This document shows, piece after piece, positions 1-7,165 of a stretch of DNA of 7,814 nt. Position 1 is the stretch's first letter. Each line of letters begins with the position of its first letter. The notes beneath the pieces were generated by a model. The model did no database searches. It was not told the origin of the DNA and saw only the letters and a list, made by a program, of their open reading frames with translations. The stretch comes from an uncultured Prevotellaceae bacterium (GTDB lineage: Bacteria > Bacteroidota > Bacteroidia > Bacteroidales > Bacteroidaceae), in contig CAMJRQ010000048.1 in assembly GCA_946408305.1 (NCBI GenBank), positions 1-7,814 of the forward strand, written 5' to 3'. A program made the translations under genes and the position numbers.

Positions 1-752
1 TCCAGCTCGGCAATGTCGGCCTCGGTCTGAGCGCTGATGATGAGCATCTCGGCCTGCTCGCCCTCGATGGCCTTGCTGACGGCCTCGGTGTAGGGGTTGC
101 CCGTGGAGGCCGAGCGGTCGTCCACGTTGCAGACGTAGAGCACGGGCTTCGTCGTCAGCAGGAAGAGGCTGCGGGCAGCCGCCTGCTCGTCCTCGGTCTC
201 GAAGGTTACGGTGCGTGCGCTCAGCCCCCGCTGCAGGGCCTCCTGATAGCGCAGCAGCACGTCGAGCTCCACCTTGGCCATCTTGTCGCCGCCCACGCGG
301 GCCTGCTTCTCCACCTTCTTGATGCGGTTCTCCACCGTCTCCAGGTCTTTTATCTGGAGCTCGGCGTCGATGATTTCCTTGTCGCGCACGGGGTCTACGG
401 AGCCGTCGACGTGCACGATGTTGGGGTCGTCGAAGCAGCGCAGCACGTGGATGATGGCGTCGCACTCGCGAATGTTGGCCAGGAACTGGTTGCCCAGTCC
501 CTCGCCCTGGCTGGCGCCTTTCACCAGTCCGGCAATGTCGACGATGTCGCAGACGGCCGGCACGATGCGGCCCGGATGCACCAGTTCGGCCAGCCGCGTG
601 AGGCGTTCGTCGGGCACCGAGACCTGTCCCAGCTGGGCGTCGATGGTGCAGAAGGGGAAGTTGGCTGCCTGCGCCTTGGCGCTCGACAGACAGTTGAAGA
701 GGGTCGACTTGCCCACGTTGGGCAGTCCTACGATTCCTGCTTTCAGAGCCAT
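1..752 (-). CDS. ychF: YchF/OLA1-family P-loop NTPase, N-terminal 250 codons (3' end outside window)
   Basis: Obg-related P-loop NTPase of the YchF/OLA1 family, a cytosolic ribosome-associated protein that in studied members prefers ATP to GTP. The ATG at 752-750 opens MALKAGIVGLPNVGKST, with the Walker A/G1 motif at residues 9-17. Cys35 in NFPFC matches the cysteine linked to redox control in E. coli YchF. The G3 region DIAGLVKGASQGEGLGNQF (72-90) is a family signature. A coiled-coil-like helical segment follows at about 120-180 (KDLETVENRIKKVEKQ), and the G4 position is NVDD at 209-212. The C-terminal TGS domain lies beyond the window edge. Two positions look unusual. Switch I reads CTIDAQ where I expect CTIEPN, and G4 reads NxxD where the family usually has NxxE. 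The frame is open and otherwise intact. A promoter box lies just upstream, so it can be transcribed independently of the beta-helix gene. Family assignment is very secure. Confidence 0.96.
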   Translation of the reverse strand, partial: MALKAGIVGLPNVGKSTLFNCLSSAKAQAANFPFCTIDAQLGQVSVPDERLTRLAELVHPGRIVPAVCDIVDIAGLVKGASQGEGLGNQFLANIRECDAIIHVLRCFDDPNIVHVDGSVDPVRDKEIIDAELQIKDLETVENRIKKVEKQARVGGDKMAKVELDVLLRYQEALQRGLSARTVTFETEDEQAAARSLFLLTTKPVLYVCNVDDRSASTGNPYTEAVSKAIEGEQAEMLIISAQTEADIAEL

Positions 753-784
753 ATTCTATCTTGTTTTTGTTTCTGATTCGGTTT

Positions 785-816
785 GCAAAGGTACGTAAAA
801 AGTGTGAATAGCGAAA
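785..816 (-). promoter_or_regulatory. Bacteroidota-type promoter for ychF
   Basis: Reading the minus strand, TACCTTTGC at 793-785 fits the Bacteroidota -7 consensus TAnnTTTG. About 18 bases further upstream is a T-rich TTTTC at 816-812, a weak match to the -33 TTTG element. The implied transcription start near 778 gives a leader of roughly 25 nt before the ychF ATG at 752. The promoter lies almost wholly in the 74-bp gap after the beta-helix stop codon (827-829). I see no terminator hairpin in this gap, so read-through from upstream is also possible. The -7 box is a good match; the -33 box is marginal. Confidence 0.55.
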
Positions 817-826
817 ACTACCGTGC

Positions 827-3223
827 TCATTTCTGCTCGCCGGATGGCAGCGTGATGCGCTGCTGGTTTCTCACCAGCTCGGCCGAGCTGATGCCGCGGC
901 GCAGTTCCTCCTGCAGGGAGTTGAGGTCGGTGAGCTGGCGTCCGTTCAGCTTCAGCAGCAGGTCGCCCCGGCGCAGACCGCGGCTGGCCAGCGGGTGGTT
1001 TCCCTCGAAGAAGACCGAGAAACCGCGGCTGTTCAGGTCGATGCCGTAGGCCGAGAGGGCGTTGCCCGTGACGAGCGTCCACTTGGCTCCGTCGATGATC
1101 TGCGACGTCTCGGCCTCCTCGGCCATGAGCGGGCGGATGTTCATCGAGGGTTTCCGGGCTATGGCCTTGAGGCGCGGCGAGACCACTCCGAAGTCGTCCA
1201 TGCTGAAGTTGCGGAAGCCCACGGCCAGGGCCGGACTGTTGGGCTTCACGCGGAAGTCGCCCTCGGCGGGGTTGACGAAGAGCGGATTGCCGGCGAGCGA
1301 GTTCGAGTCGCAGTCGTGGACAAGGTATTTGCGGGCCTCGTCCTCGGGGGCGGTGAAGAAGTTGTAGTCGATGTATGCGCCCCAGCGCTCGTCGTCCTTC
1401 ATGGCAGAGTTCATGGCGCCCGTGATGTAGCCGGCCGAGACGATGTTGTGCGTGACGATGTCGCCGCTCTGGCGGTACCACAGGTGGATGTGGAGCGAGT
1501 TGTTGATGACGATGTTGTTCTTCACGATGCGGTTGTATCCCTCGCGCAGCTTCAGTCCTCCGCCCAGCAGTAGGTTGTCGCAGATGAGGTAGTTGGAGGA
1601 GCCGTCGTCGAGGTCGACGTCCCATCCGTGGTCGCAGCGCCAGCGGTTATGGCGGAGCACGTTGCGCTCGAGCATGTCCATGTTTTTCCATTCGGGATGC
1701 TTGCCGAGGAGCTCCGATGTCAGCGGCACGCTGGGGCTCCAGTAGCGGTCGCGTCCCCAGGAGTTGAAGCTGCCGTGGTCGCCCGTCTCGAGGACGGTGT
1801 CGAAGACGTCGCAGTTCTCGATGACGTGGCCGCCAAAGGTGCCCTCGCTGATGTTGATGCCGGCCCGCGGGGTGCCATAGACCGAGCAGTGGTTCACGCG
1901 GATGCCGAACGACATGGAAATCTGCACGGCCGCCGTCTGCTTCTCCGTGCGGCCGGGGCGGCTGATGAGGCAGTCCTCCACCAGGCAGTGGCGGGGATAG
2001 TTATCGGTGCGAGGGCCCGGAGTGTGGTCGGTCACCTCGGTGGCCTGGCGGGCATAGTCGAAGAAGGGGTTCCTGACGCTGGCCGTGTCGCCCACGAAGG
2101 CTATGCCGTTGGCACCGGCGTCGTAGATGTGGCAGCTGCGGACAACGATGTCGCGGTTGTAGTGGTTCACCAGGATGGCGTTGCCGCCCACCTGGTCGAA
2201 GTCGCAGTTGGTGATGAGGCAGTCCTCGGCGTTCTGGAGCGTCACGGCCGCGCTGCGGCAGATGGTCCAGTCGGAGCGCAGGAGGCGGTCCTTGTTCTGC
2301 ATGAAGGTGCGTGCTGCATGGCGGAAGACGAAGCCGTCGAGGGTGACGTTGCGCACGGCCTCGTCACTCGTTCCCTGGATTTCCAGCAGGCGCTCCAGCC
2401 CAGCCACTTCGACGACGGCCTTCTGCAGGTCTTCGCCCTCCTCGGGCATGTAGAGCAAGCGACGGCTCTTCTGGTCGTAGAACCATTCGCCGGGCACGTC
2501 GAGCTCCTCGCGTATGTTCTCCACGATGCGGAAGCGGGGGTGCATCTTCGACGGGCGGTTGTTCTGCCATCCGCCCTCCATCTGCAGGCCGTTCTCGTCG
2601 CGTCCGGTGATGAGCCAGTGCATGTCGCCCCAGAGGTATTCGTGCATGGCGTGGACGTATCCTCCGGCGGGGTTCTTCCAGCGAGCCGTGCGTGCGCTGT
2701 CCAGCGCGTCGACCTCCTCCGCTCCCCTGCTCTCGTAGAGGGTCCAGCGGTCGAAGACGTTGGCGTCGGGGCGGTCCGAAGCGTTGGGATAGCGAGCCAT
2801 GCGCTTGCGCTCGCCGTTGACGAAGAACTGGTCGAAGGGCAGGTCGTCCTGCACCCGTGCCCACCAGATGCCATCCTTGCCGCGGTGCCATTTCAGGAAA
2901 AGGCGCTCTCCGCCGCTGATGATGGCTTTCTGGGGATGGAGGGCGTGGAAGGAGATGTGGTTGTCGCGGCTGTCGAGGCGTACGGTCTGCCCCAGATAGT
3001 AGATGCCGTCGTCGAACCACACGCTCACCGGTCCGTGGGCCTGGCGGGCCATGTGCTGAGCGGCCTGGAAGGTCTTGAGGGGTGCCTGGGCCGTGCCGTC
3101 GGAGGCGTCGTTGCCCTGCGGTGAAACGTAGATGTGTCGCTCGCCCGTCAGCTCGTTCTGGGCCGTGGTGTTTCCTGCGGCGAGGAGCAGCAGGAGGATG
3201 AGTGTCGGAAGGTACTTTGTCAT
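827..3223 (-). CDS. Secreted right-handed parallel beta-helix protein with C-terminal PDZ-like domain (putative glycoside hydrolase or lyase)
   Basis: A 798-residue exported protein, probably acting on polysaccharide in the periplasm or at the cell surface; the substrate is unknown. Residues 1-22 (MTKYLPTLILLLLLAAGNTTAQ) form a signal peptide. No lipobox cysteine is visible, so signal peptidase I cleavage after about residue 22 is likely. HIYVSPQGNDASDGT (30-44) is the usual opening of pectate-lyase-like beta-helix enzymes. FVNGERKRMARYPN (134-147) is typical of beta-helix glycosidase-like proteins, and I am reminded of GH141/GH120-type enzymes. Beta-helix coils run from about 290 to 670. Two conserved-looking acidic clusters, GDHGSFNSWGRDR (481-493) and GWDVDLDDGSSN (533-544), are the best active-site candidates. 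Residues about 720-795 (SRGFSVFFEGNHPLASRGL, then RGDLLLKLNGRQL) look like a PDZ domain. The start is fixed by the signal peptide. The gene lies 37 bp after polA with no promoter box in the gap, so it may be co-transcribed. The fold is secure; the enzymatic role and family number are inference. Confidence 0.9.
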   Translation of the reverse strand: MTKYLPTLILLLLLAAGNTTAQNELTGERHIYVSPQGNDASDGTAQAPLKTFQAAQHMARQAHGPVSVWFDDGIYYLGQTVRLDSRDNHISFHALHPQKAIISGGERLFLKWHRGKDGIWWARVQDDLPFDQFFVNGERKRMARYPNASDRPDANVFDRWTLYESRGAEEVDALDSARTARWKNPAGGYVHAMHEYLWGDMHWLITGRDENGLQMEGGWQNNRPSKMHPRFRIVENIREELDVPGEWFYDQKSRRLLYMPEEGEDLQKAVVEVAGLERLLEIQGTSDEAVRNVTLDGFVFRHAARTFMQNKDRLLRSDWTICRSAAVTLQNAEDCLITNCDFDQVGGNAILVNHYNRDIVVRSCHIYDAGANGIAFVGDTASVRNPFFDYARQATEVTDHTPGPRTDNYPRHCLVEDCLISRPGRTEKQTAAVQISMSFGIRVNHCSVYGTPRAGINISEGTFGGHVIENCDVFDTVLETGDHGSFNSWGRDRYWSPSVPLTSELLGKHPEWKNMDMLERNVLRHNRWRCDHGWDVDLDDGSSNYLICDNLLLGGGLKLREGYNRIVKNNIVINNSLHIHLWYRQSGDIVTHNIVSAGYITGAMNSAMKDDERWGAYIDYNFFTAPEDEARKYLVHDCDSNSLAGNPLFVNPAEGDFRVKPNSPALAVGFRNFSMDDFGVVSPRLKAIARKPSMNIRPLMAEEAETSQIIDGAKWTLVTGNALSAYGIDLNSRGFSVFFEGNHPLASRGLRRGDLLLKLNGRQLTDLNSLQEELRRGISSAELVRNQQRITLPSGEQK

Positions 3224-3260
3224 GTGTTTTTTGTTTATTTGTTGAGTGTTAGCGTTCCTC
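3224..3260 (-). promoter_or_regulatory. A-rich translation leader between polA and the beta-helix gene
   Basis: The 37-bp gap read on the minus strand ends in an A-rich run (AAATAAACAAAAAACAC) directly before the ATG at 3223. It contains neither a TAnnTTTG box nor a Shine-Dalgarno sequence. Many Bacteroidota genes start translation from A-rich leaders of this kind. It supports this ATG as the start, and either co-transcription with polA or a promoter inside the polA 3' end. Confidence 0.4.
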
Positions 3261-6080
3261 TTAGTGTGCCTCGAGCCAGTTCTGGCCCCAGCCGCAGTCG
3301 GCGATGAGGGGCACGCGCATCTGGCAGGCCGACTGCATCTCCTCGAGCACGAGGGCCTCGAGGCGCGTCTTCTCCTCGGGCAGGACGGAGAAGTTCAGTT
3401 CGTCGTGCACCTGGAGTATCATGCGCGAGCGGAGCCCTTCCTCCTGCATGCGGCGGTCCACGCGTATCATGGCAATCTTGATGATGTCGGCAGCCGAGCC
3501 CTGGATGGGGGCGTTGATGGCGTTTCGCTCGGCGTAGCCGCGCACCACGGCGTTGTGGCTGTTGATGTCGGGCAGATAGCAGCGGCGGTGGAAGATGGTC
3601 TCGGTGAAGCCGCGTTCGCGTGCCGTGGCGATGCTCTGGTCCATGTAGGCCTTCACGCTGGGGTAGGTGTGGAAGTATCCGTCGATGAGCTCCTTGGCCT
3701 CCTGCCGCGAGACGCCCATTCGCTCGGCCAGGCCGAAGGCGCTGATGCCGTAGATGATGCCGAAGTTGGCCGTCTTGGCCTTGCGGCGCTCGTCGGGGGT
3801 GACGTCGGCGAGGTCCTTGTGGAAGATTTTGGCCGCCGTGGCCGTGTGGATGTCGTGGCCCTGTCGGAAGGCGTCGATGAGGTTCTCGTCCTGGCTCAGG
3901 TGGGCCATGATGCGCAGTTCTATCTGGCTGTAGTCGGCGCTGAAGAAGAGCTCGCCCTCGTCGGGGATGAAGGCCCGGCGCACCTCCTTTCCCAGGGCGT
4001 CGCGCACGGGGATGTTCTGCAGGTTGGGGTTGCTCGAGGAGAGGCGCCCGGTGGAGGCCACGGTCTGGTTGAACGACGTGTGGATGTGGCCCGTCTGGGG
4101 GTTGATGAGCTGCGGCAGGGCGTCGATGTAGGTGCCCAGCAGCTTCTTCAGCCCGCGGTGCTCCAGGATTTTCTCCACGATGGGATGGCGCTGGCGCAGG
4201 CTTTCGAGCACCTCCTCGCTGGTGACGTACTGGCCCGTCTTGGTCTTTTTGGCCTTGCTGGAGATTTGGAGGCGGTCGAAGAGAATCTCGCCCACTTGGC
4301 GCGGCGAGGCCACGTTGAACTTCATGCCGGCCAGCTCGTGAATCTCGGCCTCCAGCTGGTTCATCTGCTGGGTGAAGAGCTGCGAGGTCTCGGCCAGCCC
4401 GGCGGTGTCGATGCGCACGCCGTTGCGCTCCATGCGGGCCAGGACGGGCATGAGGGGCATCTCCACGTCGCGGAAGAGCTCGTGGCAGCCCTCCTCGTGC
4501 AGGAGGGGCTCGAAGAGGTGGTAGAGGCGCAGCGTGACGTCGGCGTCCTCGCAGGCATAGTCGCAGACGTCGGCGGGCGGCAGCTGGTCCATGGTGAGCT
4601 GGCCCTTGCCGCGCCCGATGAGCTCCTCGATGTGGATGGTCTGATAGTGGAGATAGGCCTCGGCCAGATAGTCCATGCCGTGGCGCATCTCGGGGTGGAG
4701 CAGATAGTGGGCAATCATGGTGTCGAACATGGGCCCGCGCAGGCGGATGCCGTAGTTGAGGAGCACCTGCAGGTCGTACTTCAGGTTCTGCCCCACCTTG
4801 AGCGTGGCCGGGTTCTCGTAGACGGCGCGGAACTCGTCGGCCACCTCTTGCGTGCGGCAGGGCACATACCAGGCCTCGCCCTCCCCGACGGCGAAGCTCA
4901 GGCCCACGAGCTCGGCCCGCAGCGGGTCGGTGGAGGTGGTCTCGGTGTCGAGGGCTATCTCGCGGGCCTCCTCGAGCCGGCGGATGAGCTCGCGGCGGGC
5001 CTGAGGCGTGTCGGCCAGGTGGTACGTGTGGGGCGTGTCGGCGAGGGTCTGCAACATGCTTGCCGGAGCATCGGCCGGAGCAACGTGTTCCTCGGGCCCG
5101 AGGAACACGTTGCTCGGGGCGGAGGAACACGTTGCGTTTTCGCCCGCATCGCCGAAGCCTGCGAAGAGGTCGCCCTGGAGGGGCTGAGGCTTGGGCTGTG
5201 GCGTGGCCTGGCGCGCGATTTGCTTGCGCTGCATGAGGGTGCGGAACTCCAGCTCCTCGAAGAGCTGGCGCAGCGCCTCCTCGTCGGGCTCGCTGACGCT
5301 GAGCGCGTCCATGTCGAGCTGGATGGGCACGTCGGTCTTTATCGTGGCCAGCCAGCGGCTCTGGCGTATCTTGTCGGCGTTCTCCTCGACCTTCGTGCGG
5401 AGGGCGCCCTTCAGCTGGTCGGTGTGCTGGAGCAGGTTGTCGATGCTGCCGAACTCCTGGATGAGCTTCGCCGCCGTCTTCTCCCCCACCCCGGGGCAGC
5501 CCGGAATGTTGTCCACCGAGTCGCCCATCAGTCCCAGCATGTCGATAACCTGGAGCGGGTCCGTCAGGCCCCACTTGCGGCATACCTCCTCGGGGCCCAT
5601 GATCTCGGCCTCGTTTTTGCCCACGGGCGGGCGGTACATCTTGACGCGCGGCGTCACCAGCTGGCCGTAGTCCTTGTCGGGCGTCATCATGAAGGTGTCG
5701 ATGCCCCGCTCGTCGGCCTGGTGCGCCAGGGTGCCGATGACGTCGTCGGCCTCGAAGCCCGCCACCTCGAGGATGGGGATGCGATAGGCCGCGAGCAGAC
5801 GCTTTATATAAGGTACGGCCAGGCGGATGGCCTCGGGCGTCTCCTCGCGCTGCGCCTTATAGGGGGGGTAGGCCTCGTGGCGAAACGTGCCGCCCGCGGG
5901 GTCGAAGGCCACGCCCAAATGCGTCGGGTGCTCCTTCTGGAGCACCTCGTCGAGCGTGTTCACAAAGCCCAGCACGGCCGATGTATTCTCGCCCCGCGAA
6001 TTGATGCGCGGGTTCTTGATGAAGGCATAATAGGCCCTGTAGATGAGCGCGTAGGCGTCGAGAAGATAGAGCTTCTGCAT
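3261..6080 (-). CDS. polA: DNA polymerase I with 5'-3' exonuclease, 3'-5' proofreading and polymerase domains
   Basis: DNA polymerase I, 939 residues, slightly longer than typical bacterial PolA. It removes RNA primers and fills gaps in lagging-strand synthesis and excision repair. The 5'-3' exonuclease domain (about 1-290) keeps its acidic metal ligands: D8, EADD at 110-113, DKD at 135-137, and D187/D190 before the helix-hairpin-helix GCPGVGEKTA. The proofreading domain (about 345-530) is intact: ALDTETT (D378, E380), QNLKYD (D436), and YACED (Y508, D512). The polymerase domain (about 560-939) has motif A DYSQIE (D716), motif B R765/K769/F773/Y777 in the O-helix, and motif C VHDE (D893). F773 is the residue linked to discrimination against dideoxynucleotides. 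The linker between the nuclease domains (about 290-345) carries an in-frame palindromic insertion at residues 316-335, listed separately. The ATG at 6078-6080 gives the standard N-terminus MQKLYLLDAYALIYRAYYAF. It is transcribed divergently from the polyprenyl synthase gene. Very secure. Confidence 0.98.
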   Translation of the reverse strand: MQKLYLLDAYALIYRAYYAFIKNPRINSRGENTSAVLGFVNTLDEVLQKEHPTHLGVAFDPAGGTFRHEAYPPYKAQREETPEAIRLAVPYIKRLLAAYRIPILEVAGFEADDVIGTLAHQADERGIDTFMMTPDKDYGQLVTPRVKMYRPPVGKNEAEIMGPEEVCRKWGLTDPLQVIDMLGLMGDSVDNIPGCPGVGEKTAAKLIQEFGSIDNLLQHTDQLKGALRTKVEENADKIRQSRWLATIKTDVPIQLDMDALSVSEPDEEALRQLFEELEFRTLMQRKQIARQATPQPKPQPLQGDLFAGFGDAGENATCSSAPSNVFLGPEEHVAPADAPASMLQTLADTPHTYHLADTPQARRELIRRLEEAREIALDTETTSTDPLRAELVGLSFAVGEGEAWYVPCRTQEVADEFRAVYENPATLKVGQNLKYDLQVLLNYGIRLRGPMFDTMIAHYLLHPEMRHGMDYLAEAYLHYQTIHIEELIGRGKGQLTMDQLPPADVCDYACEDADVTLRLYHLFEPLLHEEGCHELFRDVEMPLMPVLARMERNGVRIDTAGLAETSQLFTQQMNQLEAEIHELAGMKFNVASPRQVGEILFDRLQISSKAKKTKTGQYVTSEEVLESLRQRHPIVEKILEHRGLKKLLGTYIDALPQLINPQTGHIHTSFNQTVASTGRLSSSNPNLQNIPVRDALGKEVRRAFIPDEGELFFSADYSQIELRIMAHLSQDENLIDAFRQGHDIHTATAAKIFHKDLADVTPDERRKAKTANFGIIYGISAFGLAERMGVSRQEAKELIDGYFHTYPSVKAYMDQSIATARERGFTETIFHRRCYLPDINSHNAVVRGYAERNAINAPIQGSAADIIKIAMIRVDRRMQEEGLRSRMILQVHDELNFSVLPEEKTRLEALVLEEMQSACQMRVPLIADCGWGQNWLEAH
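5078..5136 (-). repeat. Palindromic repeat element inserted in frame in the polA linker
   Basis: Positions 5078-5115 form a perfect 38-bp palindrome: two 19-bp arms meeting at GGGCCC (centre 5096/5097) with no spacer. Its core unit GAGGAACACGTTGC occurs directly at 5100-5113, again directly at 5122-5135 (22 bp away), and inverted at 5080-5093. A neighbouring 9-bp unit GCCGGAGCA is also duplicated (5062-5070 and 5074-5082). In the PolA reading frame the region encodes residues 316-335, including ATCSSAPSNVFLGPEEHVAP. Because 22 is not a multiple of three, two identical DNA copies are read in different frames, one as ATCSS and the other as SNVFL. The repetition is therefore at DNA level. The segment lies in a Pro/Gln-rich, probably disordered linker, and the frame stays open. 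The mRNA could form a 17-19 bp hairpin. The inverted repeat is directly visible; its mobile nature is inference. Confidence 0.85.
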
Positions 6081-6098
6081 GATTTATGTGGTTTGACA

Positions 6099-6112
6099 GC
6101 GTAAAATTACGC
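6099..6112. promoter_or_regulatory. Imperfect inverted repeat in the polA upstream region, overlapping a weak polA -7 box
   Basis: GCGTAAAATTACGC has 6-bp arms around a central AA. It sits 19 bp upstream of the polA ATG. Read on the minus strand, TAATTTTA (6110-6103) resembles a Bacteroidota -7 box apart from its final base and would give a polA leader of about 16 nt. I find no convincing -33 element. The site could be the polA core promoter, an operator, or chance symmetry in AT-rich DNA. Confidence 0.3.
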
Positions 6113-6142
6113 AAAAAATGCGAAAAAGTCGGCCTATTTGTG

Positions 6143-6150
6143 TAATTTTG
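6143..6150 (+). promoter_or_regulatory. Bacteroidota -7 promoter box for the polyprenyl synthase gene
   Basis: TAATTTTG matches TAnnTTTG exactly and lies in the 84-bp AT-rich divergent region between polA and the plus-strand gene. No good TTTG -33 element is seen about 20 bp upstream. If transcription starts 5-7 bp after the box, the leader before the ATG at 6165 is only about 8-10 nt. The in-frame TTG at 6138 lies upstream of this box, which argues against it as the start codon. Confidence 0.5.
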
Positions 6151-6164
6151 CACTCCGGAAGCCA

Positions 6165-7145
6165 ATGAATACAGACCTCTTACAACAGATACAGGCCCCC
6201 ATAGCCGACGCCTTGGGGCGCTTCAACTCGATGTTCCAGGCAGCCCTGCAACACGAGAACCCGCTGCTCGACACCGCCCTACGCCACATTCTCGCGGGGC
6301 GGGGCAAGCAGATGCGCCCCATGCTCACGCTCCTCGCCGCCCAGGCCGAGGGACAGGTGAACCCCGTGGTGCTCAACGTGGCCATGGCCCTCGAACTGCT
6401 CCACACCGCCACCCTGCTCCACGACGATGTGGTCGACGAGAGCGACGAGCGCCGCGGACACCCCTCCATAAACCATCTGATGGGCAACCAGGTGGCCGTG
6501 CTCGTGGGCGACTTCGTCCTGAGCAAAGGCCTCCAGTATGCCGCTGCCACGCAGAGCCCGCGCGTCTTCGCCTCTGTGGCCGAGCTGGGCCAGACGCTGG
6601 CCGACGGCGAGCTCTTCGAGCTGCACAATGCCGACGAATGTGTGATGGACGAAGGGGCCTACTTCGAGGTGAACCGCCGCAAGACGGCCTCGCTCTTTGC
6701 CACTTGTGCCCAGCTGGGCTCGCTCATGGCCGGAGCCTCGGAAGAGGCCGCCGAGCGCATGCGCCGCTTCGGCCAGCTCGTGGGCATGTGCTTCCAGCTG
6801 CGCGACGATATCTTCGACCTCACCGCCCCCGAGCTGCTCGGCAAGCCCGCCGGCAACGACATGCGCGAGGGCAAGCTCACCCTGCCCGCCCTCTATGCCC
6901 TCCACCACACCGACAACGCCGAGATGCACGAAGTGGCCCGGCGCGTGCGTTCCCGCCAGGCCTCGCGGGAGGAGATAGAAGCCCTCACCCGCTTCACCCT
7001 CCAGAACGGAGGCATCGAATACGCCCAATGGCAGATGGACCAGTTCCGCATGATGGCCGTGGGTCTCATCAACGACAGCCGCAACCCCCAGGTGGCCCAA
7101 GCCCTCCGCGCCTACGTCGACTTCGTCGTGGAGCGGGAGAACTAA
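6165..7145 (+). CDS. ispB: All-trans polyprenyl diphosphate synthase (octaprenyl/IspB type)
   Basis: Trans-isoprenyl diphosphate synthase of 326 residues. It condenses isopentenyl diphosphate onto an allylic primer to make a long polyprenyl chain. In the Bacteroidota that chain is normally the menaquinone side chain; this role is inferred. The order of motifs is standard: GRGKQMRP (45-52) binding diphosphate, the first Asp-rich motif HTATLLHDDVVDESDERRG (80-98, with DDxxD at 87-91), GDFVLSKG (115-122), the second Asp-rich motif QLRDDIFD (211-218, DDxxD at 214-218), and the GNDMREGKLTLP segment (230-241). Ala82, five residues before the first Asp-rich motif, is small, which fits a long-chain product. 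Exact chain length cannot be read from sequence. I chose the ATG at 6165 over the in-frame TTG at 6138 because a promoter box lies between them and a weak GGAAG lies just upstream of the ATG. It is divergent from polA and convergent with the OmpA-family gene. Family is secure; the symbol is by similarity. Confidence 0.95.
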   Translation: MNTDLLQQIQAPIADALGRFNSMFQAALQHENPLLDTALRHILAGRGKQMRPMLTLLAAQAEGQVNPVVLNVAMALELLHTATLLHDDVVDESDERRGHPSINHLMGNQVAVLVGDFVLSKGLQYAAATQSPRVFASVAELGQTLADGELFELHNADECVMDEGAYFEVNRRKTASLFATCAQLGSLMAGASEEAAERMRRFGQLVGMCFQLRDDIFDLTAPELLGKPAGNDMREGKLTLPALYALHHTDNAEMHEVARRVRSRQASREEIEALTRFTLQNGGIEYAQWQMDQFRMMAVGLINDSRNPQVAQALRAYVDFVVEREN

Positions 7146-7165
7146 AATAGGAACTTATCAGTTAA

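Noticed and set aside
1657..1675. GAGCACGTTGCGCTC-like stretch in the beta-helix gene as another copy of the polA palindromic element
   Set aside because: It shares only about nine bases (CACGTTGCG) with the element and is explained by codons for LERNVL in a conserved part of the protein.
1628..3124. A 498-codon plus-strand open frame antisense to the beta-helix gene
   Set aside because: Same codon-bias artefact. It has no domain or plausible start context, and the minus-strand gene has a clear signal peptide and fold signatures.
5100..5135. CRISPR-like repeat array in polA
   Set aside because: There are only three short copies, one inverted and two spaced 22 bp apart, inside an open coding frame with no spacers of regular size and no cas genes.
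3246..6104. A 952-codon open frame on the plus strand covering all of polA
   Set aside because: It is the mirror of a GC-rich coding strand. The opposite strand encodes an unmistakable full-length PolA, and the antisense product is a low-complexity Val/Ala/Gly/Leu/His-rich string with no recognisable domain.
6138..6164. Upstream TTG start adding nine residues (MCNFALRKP) to the polyprenyl synthase
   Set aside because: It lies upstream of, and spans, the TAATTTTG promoter box. The ATG at 6165 gives the usual family N-terminus.
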